A DNA stretch of 64,000 bases from positions 19,344,001-19,408,000 of the forward strand of contig OX485803.1 in assembly GCA_950295325.1 (NCBI GenBank), read 5' to 3'. The notes beneath the pieces were generated by a model that saw nothing but the letters and a program-made list of their open reading frames with translations, ran no database searches and was not told where the DNA came from. This document shows positions 37,536 to 50,212 of this stretch, in pieces (within the stretch, counting starts at the first letter, position 1; each line of letters starts with the position of its first letter). The DNA comes from Polytrichum commune (Eukaryota; Streptophyta; Polytrichopsida; Polytrichales; Polytrichaceae). The position numbers and the translations under genes are program-made.

Positions 37536-40450
37536 GTGGGCCCCACCTCCGCGCATTTATGAGCTGCTGAGTGGGCTGGATAGCAGCAGTAGAGTAGTGG
37601 AGATACATCGCCAAGAGTTGCATCTTGCGATTGCTCAAGTGGAGGCGGGGTGGGGTGGGGTGTTTGCACCATAAATCGAATAAAAATAACAAATAAAATA
37701 ACAAAAACGCCCTTATCTAAGGGCTGCTTTACACCTAGAGACCGGGCCAATTCGATGTGTAAGAGGCTTCAAATCTTCGCTTGTGATTGGTCAAAAGGCT
37801 GAAATCGGTCCCAACCCCTTTACACCTAGAGGTCAGGCTGATTTGGTGGTATGTACTTTTTAATCAAGAAATGCATGGTATGACACGGCCCGAGCTCAAT
37901 GAATTGGGTGCACCCAAAATGAAAGGCCAATTCTTGGTCTCGGGCCCAATGTCAAGTTTCAATTAATTGTTTTAATAAAATATTGTTTTTTAAGTGAATC
38001 ATATCCATTGGATTATGTGGAAATATGAACAACTCTATACTAGATAATGCTATATATGTTGGATTATGCTGTATTTATTGAATTGGTCTAGCTTCTTGGC
38101 CCTAAGGCCTTTACATATGGGGAAATTGGCCCCCATCATAATCTTATTATAATGGGTAGTTCAGGCCGGCCTCCAACCCAAAAGGTGTTGAAATTTCATG
38201 TAATCGGCCTCGAGGGGAATTGGCCTGGCCTCTAGGTGTAAAGCGGCCCTAATTACTAGCATGAATGTGAGCCCTTGGCCTAATGTTGATCACGGGTATC
38301 GTGATGCAATGGAAAGTGTTATGTCTCCTTTGGTGTTTGTAGCACCTCAGGGAGGTGGCTCGTTTTCTTAATCGGACCCTTATATTCTGATTGCTACATG
38401 GTTCGGTGAGGATCGAAGAACAAACATCTCAAACACACATGGTTAAAAGAGAATGCATCGTCAAGAGTATAATAGTGGATACATCGCCAAGAGTTACATC
38501 TTGAGATTGCTCAAGTGGAGGCAGAGTGTTTGCAACATAAATAAATAAAATAAAATAAAATAACAATTGTATCTAAGTATTGGCATGAATGTGAGCATGT
38601 TGGCCTAATGTTGATCACAGGTATCGTCATTCATTCATTCATGGCAGCTACGCACGTAATGTTAACCTTTTGAGTTCAGGCTAAATCGTCTTAGTGTGCT
38701 AATTAGGGTTGTGAACAATGTGATTCCACATGCTCTCGAGTTCTTTAACATTCTTGAATTTTAGAGGTTCGTTACCTAAAGCGTGGATGCCAAGTTGACT
38801 TTGTGTGAACACCACAGTGAATTTATGTGTTGTCGGTGAATGTGAGATGTTGACTTTGGATTAGGTTGTTCCATGGCACCGAATTTCCTAATACGTACAT
38901 TTTGATGATTGTTTTTCCTTTCCTTGCCATCTAACCTAATAATTTCCCCAAAAAATAGTCTTGATTATTTATTAATTATTTTCGGCCGAACATGCTATCA
39001 GCCTATGGTAATCAACAAACATGCACTTCCAAGAACCATAACTCAATCATGTTAGGTCTAATTTTCACTCCGGTTTTTGCACATGTTTCATTGTAGATAT
39101 GCTAATGCAACACAAGTTTTGTTGTGTAGAATTAAATGGGGTAAGTTGGAGAACATGAAAAACAAATTGAATAACATCCACATATCTTATGGACTAGATA
39201 ACAGGTGAGAGTCCCATAGTTTTATCATACATCTATTCAAGTTGGTTATTGGTCACATTCAAACGGTTTGGAATTTATGGATGACGTCAATGTCCCCTTC
39301 AATTGAGGGTTCTATCTCTACACATTCATGGGTTGAGATGGGTGGGATAGTGGGTACATCTTTTTTAAGTTACAAATTGAGTTTGCTCGTGTGGGGGCGG
39401 GTTTCTTGCAACACCTATGGACTAGATAACCAATGAAAGCCATGCAATCCATCATCCATTTAATCAAGTTGGTTTTTTTTGTCATACTTGATCATTTCAT
39501 GTAGAGAGTATGGAAATATGGATGATATCACACCTCCATGGATGAAAAAGTGTGATGAATCATGGTAACCTTATTGTTGAATTATGTGTTCATCAAAGGG
39601 AATGCACTTATCTAAGTGCATGTTCACTTGTAAATGACAATTGAGGGCAAAAATTATCAGGGTTCGTACATTACAATGCATCTTCGTTCACTTATCGTGT
39701 CATACCCATGTTGTCCAACCCTTTTCACCCCCCCCCCTCACCCAATAGGGAGGGGAAGTGTGGGCCCTTACCTCCATGCATTTATGAGTCAAGTGGGTTG
39801 GATAGTGGATACCTCTACTTTTATCTTGAGTTCATGTGGAAGCGGTTGTTACAACTCCTCTCTATGCATGGGTTGATACAACACATTGCATACTGACATT
39901 GACATTATAATTGCAATGCACCTTCTATCACTTACCATGTCTAGTCCATGTTGACAGCCTACCACGTGGCACGAAGGGGAATTGTGGGCCCTACCTCCTC
40001 CCATTCACGAGTTGAGTCGGTTTAATAGCATATGCATTTACATGCTGGACTTTGAGTTTGTGCGGGAACGAGTTATTGCAACGCATATGTGTGTGTTATA
40101 TGAAGGGAACGCGACAATCCAAGGGCCCTTTCGCATGCATGTGGCTTTTGAGGACGGGGAGCTATCATGATTGATACACAACCTTGTATCATCCCATTGT
40201 ACATTACAATGCGCCTTCATTCAATTATCATGTTTGCCCCCATTGCCAGCGTCCCACAGTCCCCTAACCCGATTTGGAAGTGTGAGCCCTACCTTCTCCC
40301 ATTCATGAGCTTAGTGTGTGGGCTAGTGGACACATCCTAAAATTTCCATGCGGAAACATACTATTGCAATATCTATGCATTTAATAAAGGGAACGCATTT
40401 ATTCAAGCACCCTTTCACACATAGTAGTTGAACGTGATATATTGTACGAA
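37536..40450 (+). repeat. Degenerate tandem repeat field, ~230-300 bp units
   Basis: An anchor resembling GTGGGCCCTACCTCC, then CATTCATGAGTTGAGTGGG and GGATAGTGGATACATC, recurs near 37538, 39327 (second half only), 39761, 39985 and 40276. The latter three units are 224 and 291 bp apart and share a leader (ATTACAATGCGCCTTCATTCA-like) near 39676, 39907 and 40201. An additional copy of the SAAGAGTTACATCTT/GCTCAAGTGGAGGC half is at 38465-38635. Decay is heavy. No coding function is seen; the 37721-38249 MITE interrupts the first copy. Confidence 0.6.
37721..38249. mobile_element. Harbinger-like MITE, family G, copy 1
   Basis: A 529-bp element with about 30-bp inverted repeats starting GGGCTGCTTTACACCTAGAG and ending in the complement. 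It is flanked by TAA on both sides (37718-37720, 38250-38252), the 3-base T(A/T)A duplication of PIF/Harbinger elements. The paralogous repeat at 38565 shows the same flanks joined without an insert, confirming the boundaries. A second copy is nested at 43123-43657. Confidence 0.85.
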
Positions 40451-41413
40451 TTTTATTGTCCAAGTGAAATAAACTAAGGTTGAAAGGGTGGATAATAATG
40501 CAAATTTTATCATTTCTACTTAATATTTTGTGCAAGAATAGACCAACTATGTAACTACATGTGAGAGAACAATAATGGATCAAAGTCATAACAAGGAAAT
40601 TTCCTCATAATCACAAATGTGCTAAAAAGTGTGTGTGTGCAGCCAACAACATTTGAGCACAAATCAAACACAACATTCTTGAAAATAATAGGTTTACATA
40701 TCCAATTGTAAATAATAACACACAAGTGAGTTTTCACAAAAAGACATCCATGCAATATTGGAACCAAAAATGTCACATTTTTTTATTAATATTCCCCCCC
40801 CCCCCCCGCAAATGATACTAATCTATGAGAATATAGCTATCATAAAACTACCAACACTAGAAGGTCTTGTGTAGAGTGGAAATTCATATCCAGCAATTGT
40901 GTAAGGTAATTAAGAGATAATTTGACAAAACATGCCTATATTATACTAAGTAATCCAAAGCCTAATTTATGAATATTTTTTGTGTTGGACCGACTATCCG
41001 GCTCCAACAAATGTTGTTCCAATGATTGTTTCGAAGTTTCAAAGTAGTTGGCAGTCGACGGAGACACAAAAAGAACAATGCAAAATATAACCCTCAACAT
41101 CAATCTCAAGAGCATTGGTGCAACGTGTTGGGACAGTTTATGAGGGCACATGATATTGGATCATATGCACAAGTGCAACATGTCAGGACGGGCACATGCC
41201 CCAAGTAGTGCATCACATTACACAATACATTGTCCTCAATGCGTTCCATGTGATATATTGCCTTGACTCACCTCATGTTACGAAATCGCAATAATGCATT
41301 AGAGTGTTGTGAGGATTGGGCTTCCAAGTACGGTTTTTTTGAAAAATTGCTAGATGAGTGGTATGCATGAATCTAAGTTAAAAGGATGGTCATTGGTATG
41401 CAATGAACAAGGA
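40451..41413. other. Intergenic with 14-C homopolymer
   Basis: A run of 14 C lies at 40794-40807. The frame 41026-41208 and its surroundings look like decayed coding sequence but show no family motif. No gene is called. Confidence 0.45.
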
Positions 41414-41655
41414 GAACCGACCATTCCACTGATTATCCCAATGAGTGTGTGTTACTATTTGGAGTTACACAATGCAAAAACATATGACTCAGGAATTAAA
41501 ATGTTAATATTAAAGTTCATTAGGTTGTTCGGACATTATAGAACATAAATGACTTTGCTTGGTAGAATATTACATTATATTGAAATAGTTGAAGCATTGT
41601 ATAACTTCTAATAGTATACATGTGTTAATTGGGATAATTAGTGTAGTTACATATA
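41414..41655 (+). repeat. Dispersed repeat, family F, copy 1
   Basis: Matches 57020-57240 in order: GAGTGTGTGTTACTATTTGGAGTTACACAAT, TAGGTTGTTCGGACATTATAG-like, ATAAATGAC-TTGCTTGGTAGAA and AATTGGGATAAT. A short piece of its end recurs near 48770. Each full copy ends beside a family B MITE. No coding sequence is recognised. Confidence 0.6.
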
Positions 41656-41923
41656 AACTACACTAAATATGATATTTAGTGTTAGACATAAATGCACCCC
41701 CACCTTCCCTATTGCCACCTCCTTTCTCCTTGTATCATTGTTAATTTTTTCTCATATTCTTACTAACACTAAATTCATGCATGTAACTTCCACATATTAC
41801 CATAGTTGATATTTAGTGTTTGAGTTTACATTTGATGTTACTTTCTTTCATAGGGTTAGTGATATTTAGTGTATGCATTCGTATTTAGTGTATCAAACAC
41901 TAAATATCATATTTAGTGTAGTT
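41656..41923 (-). mobile_element. MITE, family B, copy 2 (reverse, internally deleted)
   Basis: Ends AACTACACTAAATATG and CATATTTAGTGTAGTT. The order is the reverse complement of the copy at 12250-12579. About 60 bp next to the left end (the AATTAGTGTTGAACAG block) is missing, which explains the 268-bp length. Confidence 0.8.
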
Positions 41924-42349
41924 GAGTTTGGAAAATAACCGGTTGAAGTTCAAAACTTCAAGAAAATAGCCAGTTATTATAGAGGAATCGATGAAATATG
42001 ACTTGAAATAGTAAAGAAAAACCAAAAGTTCACAACAACATGTAAACCGGTTGGACTTGGAAACACTAGGATCTCGATCAATTATGCTCAAAAATCTCCC
42101 CGGACAGTGTTGGTCTGGACTCTTTCAAGTCAAAGTTAGGTCACATGAGAGAGGATGTGCAATGATGCGACCTTGATGACTCGTCAATTATTTTTTTGGG
42201 TTAGGGTTTAGGTTAAAAAATTTCGCATGGCAAAAAGACAAGTGACATGGCAAAGGCACAACACTATGTAGAAAGCTTTTGGACACTATTGCATGTGAAT
42301 CCTATAAATAAAGAGGAATACAAGGATTTGGAAGAGGAAAGTCTTTTAA

Positions 42350-42920
42350 GGCCGGTTTACACCATGGACCATGAAGTCAGACCATGGAAAATGGCATTTA
42401 TCCATGGTCCAACTTGATGGTCCAACATCCATGGTCCGATTTCTTTAAAAAGATGATTTACAAAGGTTTTTGGGCCCCTCCCTAGGTGTAATGTGAATGT
42501 GGACCAAGAGGAATGACCATGCACCAAAAAGTGATAGTGTTGGTTTTTTGAATATATGTCCAAAAAGGGCAATTTTGAAAAGAAAATAAATCAAAATTTT
42601 GACCATTATCTTGTCTTCATCAACTCTTCCCCCGAAAAAAATTCCAGTCAAAAATTATTAGAGCAACATCTCTTTGTCATGGGCCCTTGCCTTTTTCTAC
42701 AAGAGCAACTCTTTTGCCTCTCCCACTGCAAAACCCGTTGGATCATGCTAGTGGATAATGTAGGCCTTAAAATATGTTTGTCGGGGACCTCAAACTCCAT
42801 GGTCACTCTAACATTTTCTTCCTTGGTGTAAACTAAAGTGGTCCCGGGACGAGTTCAATAGCCAATCACATATTTTACAAGGCCTTGGGACGGCTTCATA
42901 ATCCATGGTGTAAACAACCC
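42350..42920. mobile_element. MITE with GTTTACACCATGG termini
   Basis: A 571-bp element. The left end GGCCGGTTTACACCATGGAC and the right end ATCCATGGTGTAAACAACCC are inverted repeats of about 27 bp. The GGCC start and preceding TAA recall PIF/Harbinger elements, but the right flank does not repeat TAA, so the superfamily is tentative. Several internal CCATGGTCC motifs occur. No coding capacity. Confidence 0.65.
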
Positions 42921-43098
42921 CTCAGTTGGATAAGTTAACATTACGATGTCAACAAAGTTGTCACTTTATCGGAACAAGGACATGGTGGTAACGGCCTCAA
43001 TTGGAGCTTCTTATTCAAGGCATTGCACGTGCTCTCAACTTCAAGTGCCAATAAACAATGTAACTTAAATGAAGGCATTTGAGATATTCAATGAGTGA

Positions 43099-44135
43099 GG
43101 GCCACTTCACACACAAGAGTAAGGGTCGCTTTACACTTAGAGGCCAGGCCAATTCGCCGTGTAAGAGGTTTGAAATCCTCACTTATGATTGGCCAAAAGG
43201 CTGAAATCGGCCCCAACTCCTTTACACCTAGAGGCGGGGCCAATTTGGTGGTATGAAATTTTTAATCAAAAAATGCATGGTATGACATTGCCCGAGCTCA
43301 TTGAATCGGGTGCATCCAAAATGGAAGGCCAATTCTTGACCTCATGACCAATGTCAAATTTCAATCAAAATCCTTTTTTTTAAATAACATATGATTTTTT
43401 TAGCGAACCTTATCCATTGGATTATGTGGAAATATGAACAGCTCTATGCTAGATTATGCTAGATCCGTTAGATTATGCTAGATTAATTGAATCGGCCTAG
43501 CTTCTTGGCCCTAAGGCCTTTACATATGGAAAATTGGCCCCCATTATAATCTTATTATAATGTGTAGTTGAGGCTAGCCTCCAACCCAAAAGGGGTTGAA
43601 ATTTCATATAATTGGCCTCAAGGGGAATTGGCCCGGCCTCTAGGTGAAAAGCGACCCTAAGTGCATGTGACCATTACACTTCAAGCACTCTCATTGGTGG
43701 AAAAGGTGGAGTTGGTCCAAGTTCGCTTTACACTACGCTTGAGAGACCAACAAAGTAAGTGAATGCAAAATGGATGTAAAGTCTACATAGATTCCTACGT
43801 GGCATTAAACAGACCATGTTTCATGGTCACTTGGCCTATTTTCAAAAACCACCTCTTTGAGGTAGGCCTAACACAAAACCCAGAGACCATGGCACTCTAA
43901 ACGTTCACAACCGTTGATTTATTCTATTTTATCATGTGTGAGGACCCGCATGAATAGAAATTCATTGAAATAGCATTTGGTTGAGGGCCCGGTCACATAT
44001 GACTTCGCACTACACTTGAGGGCATGTGACCACACTACATGATGTTGGAGGTGTCTTGGGACGGCCTTTGGACACTTTCTTTTGGGCTCTCACAATTTCA
44101 TGGTCATGGCTCTTGGCTCGTGTGTGAAGTGGCCC
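43099..44135 (-). mobile_element. Harbinger-like MITE, family H, copy 1, with nested insert
   Basis: The ends are GGGCCACTTCACACACAAG and GTGTGTGAAGTGGCCC. Removing the nested element and one TAA leaves 499 bp, exactly the length of the copy at 57729-58227. Orientation is opposite to that copy. The left flank is TGA and the right flank TAA, so the target duplication is degraded or one base has mutated. Confidence 0.8.
43123..43657. mobile_element. Harbinger-like MITE, family G, copy 2 (nested)
   Basis: A 535-bp element with 33-bp inverted repeats starting GGGTCGCTTTACACTTAGAG, flanked by TAA (43120-43122 and 43658-43660). It sits just inside the left end of a family H element, so G moved after H. 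Interior and ends align with 37721-38249. Confidence 0.88.
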
Positions 44136-45691
44136 TAAGTTGGATATTGTATCGAGAACATGAGGTAAGCATTGTGGACATATTTAGAAGGTGATTTTCC
44201 ACAAATAGTATAATGCATTGGCTCACAATATTATATATCTTCAAAGAAAATAGTGTGCACTATCTAATTGATAAAATAATGCATTATATACACTAACATA
44301 TACAATTCATTAACACACTATTTTAGGATGCATACAAAATTATCGTATATTAATACACGGTGGATATGATTGTCAATAGTAGACAATGAGTGTAGTCCAA
44401 ACCATTGGCCTCGCGTACTAAATATCGGGGATTGCAAAATAAGGTGCACTCGTGATATCATCCCCAATGAGTGTGGAATTTCAATTAAGTGTTGTGGGCC
44501 TCTAGTTATTTATCATTTTCAATGTAGTGTGGAAGTAGGCTAATGGAAGACTCTATTGGAGCTTCTTACTACACAAGCAATAAAAAAAAATACACATTCA
44601 TGTTTTATTAAATGAATTATGTTCCATCACTAGGTTTTCTCTAAGATTCGCTGGACAAGCGTGTTATTGTCACCATTAATTGTCAAGCCAATGGTTTGAG
44701 TAACTGGATGTCAATCTTGAATTCCAAGTAGCATAAGTTTCAACATTCACGTAATGTAGCTTCTCTAGCAGCTTGGGTACCTTTTTGCCTAATGATTAAT
44801 TAAATTATGAAAGTAAGTAAGTCAGGCAACTCGGAAAAGGTTATTCTAAAATTGGGCAGATTAAAAAAGTAATTGAAAATAAGTCAAACATTCATCCAAG
44901 TCAATTCTAGCATTTGTGGATGATTTTCCTAATTTTATCTACGGATCATTATGATTTTAGGCACTCTTTGAATGTTGTTTAATTTTTTTGGACACTCAAC
45001 GAAATTAATTTCCCAAAAATTTAAGCACCTTTAAAATTAATTGTTTTTTTGCCCAAGCTGCTAGAAAACTACAGTAACCGTGCTAGTGCAATACACTATG
45101 ATCCACCCAATCATTGGAGGGGTTAGTAGGTCATCTTGGAGGGGTTGAATAATGAGCGATCCTATTGTTTAATTATACTTATTAGGTTGCCAAAATAAAT
45201 TGTTTGGAATGTGTCCATCTCGTAAAAAATAATGAGCCCCACAATATCTACATATCTACGTCAATTACAATCCATGGTTTATAAAAATTTAGATTGATTG
45301 TTTTTTGGCATCAACAAGGGTTCTCTCACATTTGAGTGCCATGTATAATATTTATTTTACTTTATTTTCTTCTAGACGAGAGCAATTATCTCCCATATTG
45401 TTTTCAAGGGATGTCATATAGTACCAAACACAACGTTTTTGATAATGGTTGAATGATTGACACCCATAATACACGTGAACAACTTAGCGGTAAATGGTCA
45501 TGCAGTGAGCGGTGCGCAATGAGCAACGAGTTTCAATTAGCAACATTCCTAACTCCAAATCAAGTTTGTATGCAAAATATAGGTTCACACATCGGTACAC
45601 AAATCCTCAAGGTTCACAATCATGTATAGGGCTCTCACTTTCAACCCAAATAATGACGATCCCCTTCAAACTTTGCCACATGTCATTTGTA
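44136..45691. other. Intergenic, nothing recognised
   Basis: AT-rich. The palindrome-like ATAATGCATTAT block appears near 44210 and 44275. No open frame or element with defined ends was found. Confidence 0.5.
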
Positions 45692-46104
45692 CTCCCTCCG
45701 TTTCAAAATAAAAGTTACGTTTTAGAAAATCCGTGGGTTTTTAAGGTCATTTTTCACACTTTTAGCACAAAACTGCGTGTGTTACATAGCTCTCACTAAA
45801 CACTTTCCGGTGAGCTGGGGGTGTCCACAGTAACACCCGTTCATCGTCATTGACGATTATCACCGATTGATCTCACACATCAAATTGCGTTTATGTGCAT
45901 CAACGCCGTCGAGTCCACATATCAATTATTAAACAAGAGTAAACCGTTATTTGACTTGGTAGTTCATCAGCAACAACATTTACATTGTTTCAGGCAACAT
46001 TCCAGTTCGTTTGACGAAATTTGAAAGAAACTTCACCAAATGTAACTCTTATTTTGTAACGCAACTTATGTCCAAATGTAACTCTTATTTTGAAACGGAG
46101 GGAG
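45692..46104. mobile_element. Stowaway-like (Tc1/mariner) MITE
   Basis: A 413-bp element with ends CTCCCTCCGTTTCAAAATA and TATTTTGAAACGGAGGGAG, flanked by TA on both sides (45690-45691, 46105-46106). The CTCCCTCCGTT terminus and TA duplication are the hallmarks of Stowaway elements, best known in flowering plants. A partial second copy of the subterminal block (TGTAACTCTTATTTTG) lies about 35 bp inside the right end. No coding sequence. Confidence 0.88.
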
Positions 46105-49100
46105 TACTTGGTTAAGACCCACTTAATTGGTCTTATGTGGAAACCACTTTCCAACACTACTATAGTAAAGATGAAATAGAGTGTGTGTTTACAAATGGAT
46201 TTTCATTTCTTAATACCCTCGTTTCATCATCAATCATCGAGTAGGAAGATGCCACCCTTTGAGCCTCTTAAGTTTATGATAACTTTAGCATCATACTTTG
46301 GGTGATACCTTGATGCTCTTTGAGTTGTCTTTGGTGGTGATCAATGATTGTCTTTTGGGGTACCTCTCACTCTAAATATTGTTCAATGTGGTGGGGATAG
46401 AATATTCAACTACGTATTCTCTCTTTTGGACATATAATGTTGTTGTAAACTTTGCAATTTTTGAAAGCTATCACTCTAATTTGAATGATAATACTAAATT
46501 GAACGAACGAGTTCGTTTTATCCTTTTTTCAATTATTTATGCAAATATTATGAATGTAAATAGGTACTTATGTCCGGAGTATATCTTATGTTTTACTTCC
46601 TATGAAAACAAAAAAAAAATCCTTAGTGGTGATGCCTTGTAGTCGTTGCTTTCAAAAGGAAAAAAGAATAAAGACAAAAAGAAAAACTTGAGAGTTGGTA
46701 ATGATTTAAGAAAGTTGTTCCTTGTATTTTCTAATGTTGAGTGGGTGTTAGATTTTGTTGCTAACCTCCGTTTCTGGTTTTGGAAGACAAAATAAAAGCA
46801 AAGAACTTTTGGTTCCAGGGTTTTGAGAGTTTTTACAATAAAAGAACCTCCGGTAATAGTTATTCAAAAACAAATAAAAGATTTGGTGGTTTTCATGATA
46901 AAACCAACAAAGAACCAATATTTTTTTAGAAGCTTCTTAGACTGGGTTTTGATTTTTGGGAACCATGGTTATGAATCAAGTTCAATTGTTTGAAAATTTG
47001 AGAACCACATTTGTAAATCTAAAGAACCGCCTTGATAATCGGCGGGGGTTTGGTGCCAAATTTAATACCTACCCAACACTAGTGCTTTCGATGTGGAGTG
47101 GAAAGAACCCTTCTTCTCTCTTGGTGGCATAGCATCACTTTTAGAAGTAATTACAAAGGATTGTTTGGAGACACTTCTATAAAGAAGCGGCATGCGGATA
47201 TTAGGCTAAGGTAGAAGCACTCACTTCCATTAGTGACCCCAATTCCCCGCACCTATTTTCCTTCGATAAAGGCCAACTGCGTAAGTGAACAAAAAATTGT
47301 CATGAACAAAAAAATTGTATTCTTTCAAGACTAAAAACACAACTCATTGGTTGAAGAAGACATAATGTCAACAATCAACATTGTTCTCCTTTTTTTGGGG
47401 GGGGGGGGGGTATGTGACTAGGAAGGGTTAAATGAGGTATGTGACTTGGACCATTTTTATAGAAATGAAACATGATTTAAATCTTGTGATTTTGATGTTG
47501 TTGGGCTCGTAATGTATTTGCTAATCCAAATAAAATTTAGGTAATTTGTTTGGATTAAGTCATGGTTAGGTATGGGACTGTAGTGCTCAAAGTGTTCACA
47601 ACATGTGTTTCTACCTTTGTTCGAAGGAAGTCATGAAATAGAGCTATACGTTCACTTATCTCTTTGGGAGGGAACAAGAGACCATGAGACCATGAGAATG
47701 TGGGAACACCCAGGTGAGCATAATTCTCTAGTACAAAATGCTTTTTGTAGAAACGAGCAAAGAATAACAAATAATTGCAAGACATGTGAGCTTAAACTGG
47801 ACAAATATCTCAATTGGTTTATCAATGTATGGTTTTTGCTATATTTGTTAACTAGAATGAAAAGGATGCTAATTTTTTTATAAGCTTTCGACCACTTTAT
47901 AAATTACATGTGTTTTGGGGTCCATTGTGTGTTTGGATGCATCATATGGAGGTGTTCACGGTTATTCAATGTTGTTTTTACTTGATGATCACGTGAAATG
48001 TGAGCATTCTTTAAAATTAACTAACCTAACAAGTTTGTGCATACAAAATACATTGAGAGTCGAGCTCATATAAGTGACATGGATATAAATGGGTTCGTAG
48101 CACCTACCAACAAGGAGGATGAAAGCATTGATTGTTGTGTAGAGCCCAAAGGTATTTGTTGCTTATGTATCGTTAGGGACAAAGACTATGTGATCATTTT
48201 TGGCCTTGGACATAGTGGATGGATGCAAAAAATATCAATGGATGAAATGTTTGTTGAGTTGTCATTCATTTTTTTGTCCAAAAGTTTGCCCTTAGATGAA
48301 CGTGTTGGATGAATGTGGATACTAGATAACTAACATGGATCAAACTAAGTGAGATTTAGATAACTAGAGACTCACGTAAGAAATTGCATTGGTCATCATG
48401 ATTAGTGAGTGGGGGTGGGGGGTAATAGTGAGCATGGGAAATTAGTGAACTTGATACTAAATGATGTGAAATAAGTGTCATCAAAAGATCTAGGAAGCAT
48501 TATTCAATGGAAATACTATTCACAACAACATCATTCATTGAAAGTACCGATATTATTTATCCTAGCAATATTCATCAGCAAACATGTGTTTGCATGTAAT
48601 TTTTTTTTTATCACTCTACGGGCGCCTTAGAACATGCATTGATGTTCTTGGAATGCATGGTTTAAGATGAGCATGTATTCATGAATTTAGTATCTCTTAG
48701 TAGATTTTTAACCCTCGCTAATTTTGAGACTTGGCAAAACAATGCGTGTTTTGGGAATTAGTACCACACACACTAATTGGGATAATCATCATAGATAGAG
48801 CGATCTAGAACATTGACTTAACTCCCACTCTTTAGATAAGGCATGGGGGGGAGCTATAGACAAGAAGAGGTCAACGTACTTCAATAGACTACAAGATTAT
48901 TTCCAACATTGTCATTCTCCTTAATATACTACACCACAACAACTTTCAACCAACCATATGTGTATCCAATGGGCAAAGCCTTATGTGTGTAGCACCTTGT
49001 TCTACTCAAATTACATCAGTTGGGATCAGAGTCCCTAAGTTAGTTTATTGTGGTTAAATTAGGATGAATCAACAACAAACCTACACGAGACATGTTAATA

Positions 49101-50212
49101 TTGTACCTTTGTAGTAGGTGTTGGGAAACAAAATCCATTCAAAATGATTTAGTCCCTCATGTTTTCAATGTCTAGTTTGATATGATCTTGGACCGTCTCT
49201 AGCTTCACGATCAATCACATAATTTATATATCACGACACAAAAATGTAGTGCAAAATGGGCAATGTTCCATTAATAACAGATCAATTAGATTATCACCAA
49301 AATAATTGTCTATCACTCTTGATAAAAAAAAATTAAAATAAATATAGCAATTTTTTGTAATATTGTAAATACTACCAAGCATACCCATGTGCTACGCTAT
49401 CATTAACCATATGTATAACTTAAAGGCACATAAGCTTATAACGGACACTTCCAACATTCGGCATATGCATGGAACCTAGAACGAGTCCCAATTCCATCGA
49501 AGAACATGTCAAATATCGAGATTGCAAATTTCAAAACCAAGATGAATTCTTGAAGTGTTACTTTGTAGATCTTTTCTTAAGTATTTCTTCTTTCATATAA
49601 AGACATCACATACATATCTTAAAATTTGTAGACATGTGATATTAGAGATGTTTTGAATAAGGCATCTATACGTTCATAGGAACAAACACGAAAAGTTGAA
49701 GTGGTGTTGTTTGGTGCGGTACCAAACCCTAGACCGTATCACCGCCCTCGAATTTAAACAACAAAGATACGTTAGATACCTTACATGCTAGATACAAGGA
49801 TGCCTTAGAACATTCTCACATGACCGGGAAGATGATCAAAAGACCCACACCATGCACTCCCACAAAGGTCGCATCCTTGGCCGCATTTTAAAAGTAATAA
49901 GTGTCTCCACAATGGTCAATTCCCGGTCCCCAAGATCAAGGGCATTTTCGGGTGTTATTGCTCGGAAATGGTGGGTCATCTCTTTCTTGCCATGTCAACA
50001 CCAATATGCACCACCAAGAGTTCCGAACCTAAACCCAAACCTAAACCCAAACCTAAAAAAAGTACATGACTTATTTCGTTGCCGAACCTTTGCTTTTCTT
50101 CTCATGCAATGAATAGGGAGTCGCATCCCTTACCCAAGGAATATCGTCTCTTTATTTGCCACGTAGGAAAGACTTATGCATCATGTGAAAAGGTCCTTTA
50201 GGTACACTATAC
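46105..50212. other. Intergenic, no supported gene; G-run and telomere-like tract
   Basis: Several frames of 60-95 codons occur (46379, 47605, 48037, 49852) but none shows a family motif, splice context or codon bias. A 14-G run lies at 47397-47410. The 12-base telomere-variant unit CCTAAACCCAAA repeats three times at about 50030-50056. A 48770 fragment matches the end of repeat family F. Confidence 0.5.

Noticed and set aside
37180-37750. Overlapping frames of 77-174 codons on both strands
   Set aside because: Low-complexity GC/pyrimidine-rich DNA; no motif and no preferred strand.
40794-40807. 14-C homopolymer, with a 14-G run at 47397-47410, as functional elements
   Set aside because: Isolated homopolymers in intergenic DNA; their lengths are also prone to sequencing error.
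46379-48312. Frames of 87-92 codons as small genes
   Set aside because: No motif, signal, splice context or conserved repeat supports them; AT-rich DNA yields such frames by chance.
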